37,456 bases of DNA from Desulfofundulus thermosubterraneus DSM 16057 (GTDB lineage: Bacteria > Bacillota > Desulfotomaculia > Desulfotomaculales > Desulfovirgulaceae): positions 1 to 37,456 of the forward strand of contig NZ_FQZM01000037.1 in the NCBI RefSeq assembly GCF_900142025.1, written 5' to 3'. Positions 24,484 through 32,809 of the stretch are shown here, piece after piece. Positions within the stretch are counted from its first letter, which is position 1. Each line of letters opens with the position of its first letter. The position numbers and the translations under genes were made by a program. The notes under the pieces were generated by a model. It was not told where the DNA came from. It did no database searches and saw only the letters and a list, made by a program, of their open reading frames with translations.

Positions 24484-24502
24484 GAGAATGATACTCGTTC
24501 TC
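24484..24502. promoter_or_regulatory. Fur box upstream of the surface chelatase gene
   Basis: GAGAATGATACTCGTTCTC on the plus strand matches the 19-bp Fur consensus GATAATGATAATCATTATC at about 13-14 positions and is nearly palindromic. It is about 120 nt before the start of the CbiX/SLH gene, after the feoB remnant. This predicts iron repression. Confidence 0.75.
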
Positions 24503-24599
24503 AATGGCTGGCTTTTTAAAATCCCGGCTTTCCCGCTAACCGGCCAAGCCGGGAGAAACACCCGCCAACAGGATAAACGCGCGCGGGGGAACCAGTTTT

Positions 24600-25570
24600 T
24601 CAGCCCAGTCCCAGCAGACGCCCGCCCTGGTAGATAATCACCGCCACCAGCCATCCCAGGACGAGGCTGTAACCGATGGCAAAAGCCGTCCACTTCTAGG
24701 AGTTGGTTTCCCTTTTGATGGCGCCGATGGTCGCCGCGCAGGGAATGTAAATCAGGCACATGGCCATAAAGGCATAGGCCGAAAGAGGAGTCCAGTGCTG
24801 CTGGATGATGGGGATTAAACTTTCTGCTTCCTCGCCCACACCGTAAATGACACCGAGAGTACCGACCACCACTTCTTTAGCTAAAAGGCCAAAGATCAGG
24901 GCAGCAGCAGCCTCCCAGGTACCAAACCCGGCAGGGGCAAAGACGGGGGCAAAAATGGCACCCAGATGACCGATCAGGCTTTCCTTGCTGCCGGGTTCCA
25001 CGCCCCAGGGTAGCACAGAAAGAAGCCAGATCAGGATCACCACGCTGAAGATGATTGTACCGGCCTTACGCAGGAAAACAGCCCACATGGAAAACAGGAA
25101 AATGGGAAGCCCAAGATAACGATTGGTTACGATCCGGTCAATTTTATCCGTAAGGGACAATCTCTGCTCAACACCGGTACGTCTTTTTACTGTTTCTTTA
25201 ACCAGCCCGCCGATAAAGCCATAACGCTGGTCGGCCAGGAAAATTTCCGGTTCCTCACCGGTTAACTCCCGCAACCTGCGGATACGTTAATAATGACATC
25301 CGGTTTTTCTTTTAAAATATAATTCCGGGCAATTATTTCATCCTCCGAAAAAGCACCCATGCTGTATGTGCCCGGCAGGTCTACCACCTGATACGAAATC
25401 TCGTCGTAAATAAGCCGTCCCTCTTTTTTTTCTACCGTTACCCCCGGCCAGTTACCGACATGCTGACGGGCACCGGTCAGGTTGTTAAAAATACTGGTTT
25501 TCCCGGAGTTTGGGTTACCTGCCAGGGCAATGACAATTCCCCCGAGTTGTAAGTTAGGCGCAGCTTCCAT
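24600..25570 (-). pseudogene. feoB: feoB remnant (two deletions, frameshift, nonsense codon)
   Basis: FeoB imports Fe(II) by a G-domain-linked membrane gate and is normally 600-700 aa. Here the G domain is clear ([42 protein letters not shown]) but stops near PDVIINV at 25285, where about 100 aa are missing and the frame shifts. The next part resumes as [19 protein letters not shown]. At about 25073 the text jumps from LPIFLFSMWAVF to LRKAGTIIFSVVILIWLL, skipping the first half of the membrane domain. Finally TAG at 24696-24698 stands where a conserved Trp (SWKW) belongs; the C-terminus continues in frame to TGA 24600. ATG 25570 follows AAGGAGG. Not functional as full FeoB. Confidence 0.9.
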
Positions 25571-25585
25571 GATAAACAAGCCTCC

Positions 25586-25816
25586 TTAACCGGTGATCTC
25601 ATCAACAAAAATCCTTTGTACCATGCCCCGGCCTAAAGCCAGGCGTCCTTCCCCCAGGGCTACAATTACCGGGCCAATGCCGTTGTTCTGAACCATACGG
25701 ATAACTTTTCCCCGTACAAGACCGAGAGCGGTTAATTTCTCACGCAAAGCAACCCCTCCCGCAACATCCCGAACCACCCCACTTTCCCCCTGGGCCATAA
25801 ACCCCAGTGGCTTCAT
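25586..25816 (-). CDS. feoA: FeoA domain protein
   Basis: A 76-aa SH3-like FeoA protein: GESGVVRDVAGGVALREKLTALGL then VRGKVIRMVQNN and GPVIVALGEGRLALGRG. FeoA is a small cytoplasmic partner of FeoB, needed for ferrous iron uptake and thought to tune the G domain. The ATG at 25816 has AGGGGGTG upstream and the gene ends 15 nt before the damaged feoB. With feoB broken it may have lost its partner in this strain, unless another feoB exists elsewhere. Confidence 0.87.
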   Translation of the reverse strand: MKPLGFMAQGESGVVRDVAGGVALREKLTALGLVRGKVIRMVQNNGIGPVIVALGEGRLALGRGMVQRIFVDEITG

Positions 25817-25848
25817 CCGTAATCACCCCCTGGCCTTAAGGATAGACT

Positions 25849-26094
25849 TTAAAAGACTTCCACCGCCACACCGTTTGCCTCTTCTTTTCGCAAAGTCAAC
25901 CGGAAACCTCGCACGACGATCTCCATTGGATCGCCCAGCGGCGCCCTGCCTTGAACAATGATCTCCACCCCGGGCACCAGCCCCATGGTCAGGATGCGCC
26001 GGCGCAAACTACCTTGAGCATTAATCCGCACAACCCGGCCCCTTATCCCCTGGGCCAATTCTCCAAGCAATTTAATACCGCTTGATTCATTCAT
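25849..26094 (-). CDS. feoA: FeoA domain protein, first of two
   Basis: An 81-aa FeoA: LLGELAQGIRGRVVRINAQG, RRRILTMGLVPGVEIIVQGR, PLGDPMEIVVRGFRLTLRKEEA. This is the classic FeoA sequence and is promoter-proximal in the feoA-feoA-feoB order often seen in Clostridia. ATG 26094 has a GGGGGTAGGGG site. Two Fur-type palindromes are immediately upstream. Confidence 0.9.
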   Translation of the reverse strand: MNESSGIKLLGELAQGIRGRVVRINAQGSLRRRILTMGLVPGVEIIVQGRAPLGDPMEIVVRGFRLTLRKEEANGVAVEVF

Positions 26095-26122
26095 GATCCC
26101 CTACCCCCTGAAATGTTGTGAA

Positions 26123-26137
26123 TGAGTCTCATTCTCA
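26123..26137. promoter_or_regulatory. Fur box 1 of the feo operon
   Basis: TGAGTCT-C-ATTCTCA is a 7-1-7 Fur-type inverted repeat 29 nt before the feoA start. It matches TGAnnnT-n-AnnnTCA. Confidence 0.7.
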
Positions 26138-26151
26138 TTTGATTAAGATAA

Positions 26152-26166
26152 TGGATTTCATTCTCA
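26152..26166. promoter_or_regulatory. Fur box 2 of the feo operon
   Basis: TGGATTT-C-ATTCTCA repeats the same half-sites 29 bp from box 1, with one weaker arm. The tandem pair covers the likely promoter of feoA. Confidence 0.6.
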
Positions 26167-26315
26167 TGCTAATCATACGATAACTCTTCCCTCCTGTCAA
26201 CCCCTTTTCGGAGCAGCAGGGCCAATCCTTGCATCTGCAAATCCTTGCCAGCTACTGCCGCCTGGTGTAAACTTGAAGATAGGAACGATACGAAATAAAA
26301 GGGCAGGTATCCGGG

Positions 26316-26705
26316 ATGTGCGGGTATAATGAGTCGTCCCAGTATGAAGAATATTTGGCAGGCCATAAAAGGCGAGCCAGGCTGGAAGAAAAATCCCTGG
26401 CCGCCCGTAAAAGAGAAGCCTGGGAAAAAGCAAAGCAGCTGGCGGAAGAACTTCCGCTTCTTTTCCCGCTACGCCGGATCTATCTGTTCGGTTCCCTGAC
26501 CGGTGGACACTTTACCACCCTCTCGGATATAGACATTGCCCTGGAAGGCCTGGAGGAAAAAGATCATTTAAAGGCGTTAACGGCTGCAGAAAATATCGCC
26601 CGTCCTTTCCAGGTGGATGTGATCCTGCTGGAAGAAGCCCCGTTATCCCTGAAGAAAAAAATATACAACCAGGGTGTGATTATTTATGAGCGAGGAAAAG
26701 ATTAA
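26316..26705 (+). CDS. MNT-domain nucleotidyltransferase, second copy
   Basis: A 129-aa protein with an N-terminal charged helix (KRRARLEEKSLAARKREAWE) and the nucleotidyltransferase motif IYLFGSLTGGHFTTLSDIDI at about 55-74, with a third acidic strand FQVDVILLEE. It is the antitoxin-type partner of the HEPN gene that overlaps its last 20 nt. It differs clearly from the MNT at 18846-19184, so this is a separate system and not a recent duplicate. ATG 26316 has only a weak ribosome site. Confidence 0.85.
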   Translation: MCGYNESSQYEEYLAGHKRRARLEEKSLAARKREAWEKAKQLAEELPLLFPLRRIYLFGSLTGGHFTTLSDIDIALEGLEEKDHLKALTAAENIARPFQVDVILLEEAPLSLKKKIYNQGVIIYERGKD

Positions 26706-27195
26706 TGCCTACCTGGGTTTAATAGGCGATCTGGAAGATAAAATGCCCTCCATAGAGAATATCGTAGGCAAAATTCATTCCCTGGGCCAGGAAATAAACC
26801 GTATTTCCGGCAAGATTCCCGAGGAAAAGCTTATGGCCCTGGCTGGCTACCTGCACCACTTTTACACCGGAGTAGAAGATATATTAGCGCGGATAATCAA
26901 AACAGTGGACGGGTACATGCCCCGGTCCGGGGATTGGCATTCGGAATTGCTCTATATCAGTTCGCGGAAAACACCCGGTGTAAGGCCGGCCATAATCTCG
27001 GCTGAAATGCATGAGATTTTGACTGACTACAAGGCGTTCAGACACCTTTACCGTCACGCCTATGCCAAAGAACTGCGGTGGAAAAAGATGGACCACCTAG
27101 CCCTTAATATACAGGATGTTTGGATGGCATTTAAAAAAAGTATCATGGCAATTATTCAATTCTTGCAAAAAATAATTAACGATTTGGAAAAATAA
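26686..27195 (+). CDS. HepT-like HEPN toxin candidate
   Basis: A 169-aa helical protein. The central YLHHFYTGVEDILARIIKT and the late FRHLYRHAYAKELRW segment fit the HepT/DUF86-like HEPN group; RHLYRH supplies an R-x4-H catalytic motif followed by a Tyr (HAY), as in active HepT RNases. It overlaps the MNT gene by 20 nt, indicating coupled expression. RNase activity is inference from the motif. Confidence 0.8.
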   Translation: MSEEKINAYLGLIGDLEDKMPSIENIVGKIHSLGQEINRISGKIPEEKLMALAGYLHHFYTGVEDILARIIKTVDGYMPRSGDWHSELLYISSRKTPGVRPAIISAEMHEILTDYKAFRHLYRHAYAKELRWKKMDHLALNIQDVWMAFKKSIMAIIQFLQKIINDLEK

Positions 27196-27249
27196 AACTA
27201 AAGAGGACAACCAAAAACCCCCACTACGGAAATAAAAGCGGGAGGGCAC

Positions 27250-27560
27250 GGAAAAAAAACAGCGTCGACCGCTGCTGAGCGCCGCTTGGCCACTACCGCC
27301 TCCATGGGGTTAACCAGGTTGTAAATGTAAAGGTGCGGTACCTTGCCTAGAGAAATGCGGGGGAAGCAGGATTCAGATAGTGCTGTAGTCTTGCCGGGCA
27401 GGAGCTCCAGCACCCCGTGGGTCCCCACGTACCAAACTCCTCCTCGAGCCACATGTGCCAGGCTATCCACTGGTGCGGCGGTACGTCCGGGTCGTGGAGG
27501 ATCTTGCAGACCTCCCCATCGCACCTGGCACCAGCGCAGCCCCGCTTGGGCTGATCGAAA
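27250..27560 (-). pseudogene. cobN-like fragment (frameshifted)
   Basis: Two minus-strand frames together give a central piece of a CobN/magnesium-chelatase H subunit: DVPPHQWIAWHMWLEEEFGT in one frame, then VGTHGVLELLPGKTTALSES and LGKVPHLYIYNLVNPMEAV, AKRRSAAV in another. The intact family reads HVGKHGNLEWLPGK at that place. N- and C-terminal parts are missing. CobN-type proteins insert Co (or act on other metals) in tetrapyrroles; beside nik-like transporters they are thought to help metal handling. It lies at the 3' end of the nik-like cluster and is dead. Confidence 0.8.
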
Positions 27561-27742
27561 TGAGCGCGAAAAGGCCGCGAAAGTCCACCCCTGTTCCGGC
27601 AGGGCGTTAGGACCTTCGTGGCCCGCATGAATTAACATTGAAAATAATGGGGGAAAACACATTCGCGGTATTGTTTGTAGTCGCCCAGTACTCGTGTGTC
27701 TTTTTGCTGGGCAGCCGGGATTTCCGGATGCCTCGCCTTGTT

Positions 27743-28489
27743 CTAGCGCACCCCAAAGAGGCTCAGCGTGGCACTGTACACGCGCTTGTCGTACTCGCCT
27801 TCGCTTTTCCGGGTTTCATCGGCATACCGGGTGTAAAAGAGCCAGTGGCCGGGATGACTCAAGGTAAACTTTACCCATCCCGCGTCATCGGTTTTCTGGG
27901 CCAGGGCCCAGTCCTCTTCTTCCCGCAGGCTCCAGGTGGCCTTAACGATCGCCCCGGCCAAAGGCCGGCCCCGGTAACGAACCTCCAGGATCACCTCGTC
28001 ACCCACACGGTAAGCACCAGGGGCTACAATCAGCTCTAAATCGTGGCCCAGGTGCACGATTTCCGGGGGATGCACCACCCCACCGCAGCTGGCGCAGAAA
28101 TGGCCCACCTGGACGTATGTCCTGGCGTACTGGTAATAGTAGCCGACCTCCCGGGCATCGGGGTGGTCCTCACGCGTACCCCGGCGGTAAAAGCCGTCCC
28201 TGGTAATGGCTATCGGGCCCACATCGTTTTCAACCGTCACGGGCCAGAAGCCGTCCCGATCGGGCGTAAACGTTACCAGATGAAACCTGTCATCCCCTGA
28301 CTCCACTTTTAAGGGAAGCCTCTCCCCGCCGGGAGCTACCGCCCAGGCCGAGAGGTGGCCCAGATCCGCCAGGCCATCGGGACGCATGGCGTGCCCGTAA
28401 AAGATGCGGCAGCGGGCCTCACTCCCCTCGTGGGCATGGCTTACCTCCGGCAGGACCCAGATTTCGTGACCCTGAACTACTTTGAGCAT
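27743..28489 (-). CDS. DUF4198 domain protein (nickel/cobalt uptake associated)
   Basis: A 248-aa protein of the DUF4198 family, found with nickel and cobalt transporters. Features are GHEIWVLPEVSHAHEGSEA near the N-terminus, Ig-like beta repeats, HFCASCGGVVHPPEIVHLGH in the middle and GWVKFTLSHPGHWLFYTRYA at the end, with many His residues. Members usually carry a signal peptide and act outside the membrane; here none is visible, and the conserved GHE lies only 7 residues from the start. Either the signal was lost or the protein is cytoplasmic. ATG 28489 follows GGGGG. The stretch 28490-28679 shows no gene. Confidence 0.82.
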   Translation of the reverse strand: MLKVVQGHEIWVLPEVSHAHEGSEARCRIFYGHAMRPDGLADLGHLSAWAVAPGGERLPLKVESGDDRFHLVTFTPDRDGFWPVTVENDVGPIAITRDGFYRRGTREDHPDAREVGYYYQYARTYVQVGHFCASCGGVVHPPEIVHLGHDLELIVAPGAYRVGDEVILEVRYRGRPLAGAIVKATWSLREEEDWALAQKTDDAGWVKFTLSHPGHWLFYTRYADETRKSEGEYDKRVYSATLSLFGVR

Positions 28490-28679
28490 TACCGAAATAC
28501 CCCCTTTGTCTTATTTTATTTTTTAAAGAAAAGTGCTGGTGTTTGAACCGTTGCCACCACCCCGAACTGGAGAACTTTGAAAAAATAGCCGACCATGTGC
28601 GTTAAGTGCGCACCGGTTCTACTTTATCCAGGCTTTTTCCAGGCTCCATCGCCTCACCTGCCGAAACCTGACATTCTCC

Positions 28680-29711
28680 TCAAACAGCACCTGTTTCTAA
28701 TTCCCATTTTTCACCCCCCGTCCAGAGGATCATGCCCAGGCGCACCCGGTATTCCTCGCTGTAAACCCCATTGACTGCGAGCTGCTCCACGTAACCGGCA
28801 ATTGTCTTTTTGATCTCCGGGGTAACCTCCGTGTAGAGCCGGAAGAAGTCCTCCAGCGCGGCCGCCGCCTCCGCCACCGGCAATTCCTCGTCCCACTCGT
28901 CCACCCACACCTGAAAAGAGGGGCAATAACCCGAGGTGTAGAGGTAGTTGAGGGGGTAGATAATATCATGCCCCGGCAGGGGCATTTCCTCGCCGAAGAT
29001 CACCTGCCACAGCTCCTCCCGCGCCGGACTCCGGCGCCGCCCGGCAAAGTCGCACAGGAAACACCACCGGCGGGAGCAGGCCATCATTTTTTCGAGCGTC
29101 GCCACATCCCGCACACCCGGCGTGAGGGAGGCAAAGACCAGGTCGAACCGCCTGGCCAGACCTTCCGCTTCCGGGTCCACCTTTTCCCACTCCCGGCACA
29201 AAAACTCCACGCTTGAGAACCCTTCTGCTTCCACCCTCTTTTGCAGGGCGGCCAGCATGGCCGAAGCCGGCTCCAGGGCGGTCACCTTTGCCCGCCGGCG
29301 GGCCAGGGGAACGGTGAAGACACCCGTACCGGCACCGATGTCCAGCACTTCCATCCCCGGCTGCAGGACCCCCTGCCCCTCCAACCAGGACAGCACCCGG
29401 TCTACGCGTCTTCTGGTGCGCTCCTGGCCGGCCCAGCGTTCAAACCGCCCGGCCAGCCGGTTCCAGTAGTCCAGGGAGCCCTGGTCGCGGCGGCGCCGGG
29501 CCTGCAGGGAATTTTTGTGCGCCCCGCTCCAGGCCTCCGCCCAGAAACGGGGTTCCCTGAGTGCACCTGCCATAAAATCAGCAATGCTCCCTTCCCGAGC
29601 CAGTTTTTTCACTTGAAACAGATTGCCGAGAAAACTACCCAGCAGCATGGAAGGCAGTACGTTTTTCCACAGATTCAGCACATCGGGCAGGACATCTGAA
29701 ATGAGCTGCAC
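28680..29711 (-). CDS. class I SAM-dependent methyltransferase with hydrophobic N-terminal extension
   Basis: A 343-aa ORF. Residues about 60-343 are a methyltransferase with SLDYWNRLAGRFERWA, motif I VLDIGAGTGVFTVPLARR, the acidic ALEPASAML, and FDLVFASLTPGV. Residues 1-45 (LPDVLNLWKNVLPSMLLG, SFLGNLFQ) are hydrophobic and unlike a methyltransferase; they look like the first helix of a permease. So the ORF may be a fusion made by deletion, and translation of the enzyme may start inside. It belongs to the nik-like cluster with another methyltransferase and a remnant of a third. Likely substrate is a small metallophore or tetrapyrrole (inference). Confidence 0.8.
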   Translation of the reverse strand: MQLISDVLPDVLNLWKNVLPSMLLGSFLGNLFQVKKLAREGSIADFMAGALREPRFWAEAWSGAHKNSLQARRRRDQGSLDYWNRLAGRFERWAGQERTRRRVDRVLSWLEGQGVLQPGMEVLDIGAGTGVFTVPLARRRAKVTALEPASAMLAALQKRVEAEGFSSVEFLCREWEKVDPEAEGLARRFDLVFASLTPGVRDVATLEKMMACSRRWCFLCDFAGRRRSPAREELWQVIFGEEMPLPGHDIIYPLNYLYTSGYCPSFQVWVDEWDEELPVAEAAAALEDFFRLYTEVTPEIKKTIAGYVEQLAVNGVYSEEYRVRLGMILWTGGEKWELETGAV

Positions 29712-29747
29712 CTGTCATCCTCACCTTTCCACAGAACCGGCAGGAGT

Positions 29748-29985
29748 TCAAAACCACTGCGGCTTCCTGCCCGCTACCAGGTACCGCTGGTGGGCGTAAA
29801 CCAGGCAATATCGCAGGAGCATGACGTTTTTTGGGACCTCCACCACCCGAGTTAAAGGTTGTACGGCAATGCTCCCGGGTTTGAGCACCCGTAAGCTGCA
29901 GCTCTACTGTCCCAGTATCTGGCGATTTTTCCTTCAAAGCCGTTCCTGCCAGCCCGTTCAACCCCTATCAATTCGTCTTCCGAGC
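29748..29985 (-). pseudogene. remnant of a third methyltransferase gene
   Basis: On the minus strand one frame shows FEGKIARYWDSRAAAYG, a standard N-terminus of UbiE-like methyltransferases. A second frame about 60 nt on gives RVVEVPKNVMLLRYCLVYAH and QRYLVAGRKPQWF then a stop, like the C-terminus of the family. The SAM-binding core between them is deleted. It lies between the two intact methyltransferase genes, so three tandem copies once existed. Confidence 0.65.
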
Positions 29986-30065
29986 GCCGCACGCCGGCAC
30001 GTATCTTCACAGCGGAGGCACCTGATACATACCGCAATAACAATTTGCGTTAACTGGACATGGGT

Positions 30066-30830
30066 TCAATGAGGGCAATTAGTCGCCATAAGCAAAAACT
30101 CCTCTCCACGGAAATAGCCATACTTGAGGTACCCCAAAAACGTATCCCAGCGCGGAATGTCTACCTTCATTACCTCCACCCGGAACCCCAGGCTTCGAAG
30201 TATCTCGATGTCTGCCTCAGGACGCTTCTTTAGCCTCATCGGCAGGTATTTTTCCATCTGCCGGTGCCCCCGCCCGGCCCAGGGATTCCTTCTTTCTGTT
30301 AAAAAGATAAGTAACTGGGCAAAAAAGCGCCATACTTTTTTGTATAACGGCGCCGTTTTGCCCCAGTTGCTGTCAATAATGATCAGTTTTCCCCCGGGTC
30401 GCAAAACTCTTTTCCACTCTGCCATCGCTTTTTCCGGATCAGGTAGCGACCAAACGACGTGCCTGTTAATAACGACATCAAAAGAATTATTTTTAAAAGG
30501 TAATACCTCCGCGTCGCCGACCCGGAATTCTACAGCAAGATTCAGTTTTTTTGCCTTCTCCCTGGCCTTCTGCACCATTTGCTCAGCAATATCTACACCC
30601 GTCACCCTATGCCCTAATTCCGCTAGGAGTAGTGCAACGACCCCGGTACCTGTTCCCACATCCAGGATTTCAAGCCTTTTATCCCCCAGTACCCCTTTTA
30701 AAAGGCCAATCCAGGCGTCTTTTTCTCTGGCGGTATGAATGCCGTGTCCCGGCGACCTGTCAAAGGTATCCGCTCTGCGGTTCCACCTTTGCCTTATCAT
30801 TTCCTTTATTTGCGCGTTTTGAACCGTCAT
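30066..30830 (-). CDS. class I SAM-dependent methyltransferase
   Basis: A 254-aa UbiE-like methyltransferase. IRQRWNRRADTFDRSPGHGI begins the fold; motif I is LEILDVGTGTGVVALLLAEL, then VTGVDIAEQMV, FRVGDAEVLPF, and VLRPGGKLIIIDSNW. ATG 30830 sits six bases after GGGGGAG; ATG 30836 is directly against it. It follows the ATPase gene by 31 nt and should be in the transporter operon. Substrate not known; the cluster points to a metal-related small molecule. Confidence 0.87.
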   Translation of the reverse strand: MTVQNAQIKEMIRQRWNRRADTFDRSPGHGIHTAREKDAWIGLLKGVLGDKRLEILDVGTGTGVVALLLAELGHRVTGVDIAEQMVQKAREKAKKLNLAVEFRVGDAEVLPFKNNSFDVVINRHVVWSLPDPEKAMAEWKRVLRPGGKLIIIDSNWGKTAPLYKKVWRFFAQLLIFLTERRNPWAGRGHRQMEKYLPMRLKKRPEADIEILRSLGFRVEVMKVDIPRWDTFLGYLKYGYFRGEEFLLMATNCPH

Positions 30831-30861
30831 AACCATCTCCCCCTTAAGACCGCTGTTAAGA

Positions 30862-31863
30862 TTAAAGAAAGCAAACTTTCCCCGTCACATTCGCCTGGAC
30901 AGGAACAAGATCTTTAAAGCGGTGGCAGGCCACCCGGTGATCAGGAGCGGGGACCGCCAGCGGGGGCTCCTTCTCCCGGCAGATTTTTTCCGCGTGCGGG
31001 CAACGGTCTTGAAACGAGCAACCACCAGCTTTTTCAAGGTTAACTTCAGGCGATACATGATTAAGGCTCGCTATCCTCCACGTTCTCCCGGCTTCAGGGT
31101 CGGGAACCAATATGGCGCCCAATAAAGCTCGGGTATAGGGATGACAGGGACTGCCAAAGATACTCTCTGTTTTCCCTTCTTCAACGATTTTCCCCCGGTA
31201 CATTACCGCAATCCGGTCGCTCATCCAGCGGGCGACATTCAGGTCGTGAGAAATAAAAACGCAGGTGAATTGAAACCGGCGCTGCAGCTCTTTTAAAAGA
31301 GTAAGTACCTGAGCCTGAACGGATACATCCAGCGAAGAAGTTGGTTCATCAGCCACGATGAGTTCCGGTTGAAGAGCGAGTACCCGCGCCAGTGCCACTC
31401 TCTGGAGTTGCCCGCCGCTAAGTTCAAAGGGGTACCGGTTTAGGTGTTCCGGGTGCAACCCGACAGTTTCAATTAGCTCCAAAACCCGGTCAATAATTTC
31501 CCTGCCCCGGACCAACCGGTTAAGCTTAAAAGGTTCGCCCAGGCTATCCCTGATCTTCCAGCGGGGGTTAAAGGCCATATCAGGGTCCTGAAAAATGATC
31601 TGTATCTTCGGCCTTAACTTTCTCAGTTTCCGGGGGTCTAGCCGGGTAAGTTCTATCCCGTTAAAAAGAATCCGGCCGGCGGTGGGTTCTATAAGCCTCA
31701 CAATCATCTTTCCAACCGTGGTTTTACCGCAACCGCTCTCACCCACCAGGCCCAGGGTTTGTCCTTTATTAACCCTAAAAGAAACTCCTCTAACCACTTC
31801 TATAGATCTCCGGCGGAAAATCCCGCTCGTAAAAACTTTTTTAATCCCCACCACTTCAAGCAT
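30862..31863 (-). CDS. oligopeptide/nickel-type ABC transporter ATPase (OppF/NikE type)
   Basis: A 333-aa ATPase: Walker A GESGCGKTTVGKM, signature LSGGQLQRVALARVL, Walker B LIVADEPTSSLDVS, and the C-terminal oligopeptide-ABC extension GCSFQDRCPHAEKIC with CHRF. This extension is specific to OppD/OppF/DppD/DppF/NikD-like subunits. It overlaps the preceding OppD-type gene by 8 nt. With the permeases upstream it would drive import of peptides or nickel/cobalt chelates; the DUF4198 and CobN neighbours favour a metal. Confidence 0.9.
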   Translation of the reverse strand: MLEVVGIKKVFTSGIFRRRSIEVVRGVSFRVNKGQTLGLVGESGCGKTTVGKMIVRLIEPTAGRILFNGIELTRLDPRKLRKLRPKIQIIFQDPDMAFNPRWKIRDSLGEPFKLNRLVRGREIIDRVLELIETVGLHPEHLNRYPFELSGGQLQRVALARVLALQPELIVADEPTSSLDVSVQAQVLTLLKELQRRFQFTCVFISHDLNVARWMSDRIAVMYRGKIVEEGKTESIFGSPCHPYTRALLGAILVPDPEAGRTWRIASLNHVSPEVNLEKAGGCSFQDRCPHAEKICREKEPPLAVPAPDHRVACHRFKDLVPVQANVTGKVCFL

Positions 31864-32794
31864 AAAAACACCTCACCCCGTGGTCCATACCTATCCTTTG
31901 TACCAAAGGAGGTTCATGTGCGCATTTTTTGCGTGCCTTTTTACAGCGGGGGTGGAAACTACAGCCCGGCGGCAGGTTGATCAAGGAAGGGCTGAAACCC
32001 TTGGTGGCTATAAGTCCATTACTGGGATGGGAGTCCAGCAGCGCGCGAGTGTAAGGATGCCGCGGATTTCTAAATACTTCTCCGGTACGACCGTACTCGA
32101 CGATTTTACCGGCGTACATTACGGCCAGGCGGTCCGTCAGTGCTGCAGCCACCCCCAGATCGTGGGTGATTAACAACATCGAGCGGGGTGGGGAAACACC
32201 CTTTGTTACCGCATGCAGCAATTCCACAATCTGTACCTGAATGGTAACATCCAGTCCCCTGGTAGGTTCGTCGGCAATAAGCAGGGAAGGAGCGCAGGCG
32301 AGACCGATGGCAATCATGGCCCGCTGCCGCATCCCTCCACTTAATTCATGGGGGTAACTGCGGATCCACTTCGCCGGGATACCCGTCAGTTCCAGAAGTT
32401 CTCCTGCCCTCTGCCAGGCTGCTTTTCTCTTCAGTCCCTGGTGTTCCCGAAGCACTTCCGCAATCTGTTCGCCAATGCTCAAGGCCGGGTTTAAAGAACT
32501 CAAAGGATTTTGAAATATCATTGATACCTGTCGTCCCCGGACCTTCCGCATCTCCTCCTCCGGCAATGCCAGAAGGTTTTGTCCCCGGTATAAAACCTCA
32601 CCACTTACCGCAGCAGTTTTGGGAAGCAGACGGGTTATCGCCAGTCCTAAAACGGTTTTCCCGGAACCGGTCTCACCCACAAGCCCGAGTATTTCCCCGG
32701 GATATAACTCCAGATCCACCCCGTCTGCCGCTTTAACAAATCCGTCCGCTGATTTGAAGTAAACCCGAAGGTTGGTAATTTTCAGGAGCACCAC
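31856..32794 (-). CDS. oligopeptide/nickel-type ABC transporter ATPase (OppD/NikD type)
   Basis: A 312-aa ATPase with Walker [14 protein letters not shown], signature [15 protein letters not shown], Walker [15 protein letters not shown] and the C-terminal [15 protein letters not shown] cysteine motif. The GTG start at 32794 follows GGAGGAGG. It pairs with the OppF-type protein downstream. It begins 16 nt after the permease gene. Confidence 0.9.
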   Translation of the reverse strand: MVLLKITNLRVYFKSADGFVKAADGVDLELYPGEILGLVGETGSGKTVLGLAITRLLPKTAAVSGEVLYRGQNLLALPEEEMRKVRGRQVSMIFQNPLSSLNPALSIGEQIAEVLREHQGLKRKAAWQRAGELLELTGIPAKWIRSYPHELSGGMRQRAMIAIGLACAPSLLIADEPTRGLDVTIQVQIVELLHAVTKGVSPPRSMLLITHDLGVAAALTDRLAVMYAGKIVEYGRTGEVFRNPRHPYTRALLDSHPSNGLIATKGFSPSLINLPPGCSFHPRCKKARKKCAHEPPLVQRIGMDHGVRCFYA

Positions 32795-32809
32795 ATAACC
32801 TCCTCCCTG

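Noticed and set aside
24369-24599. Cobalamin riboswitch before the CbiX-like gene
   Set aside because: No B12-box or conserved core was found; instead there is a Fur box.
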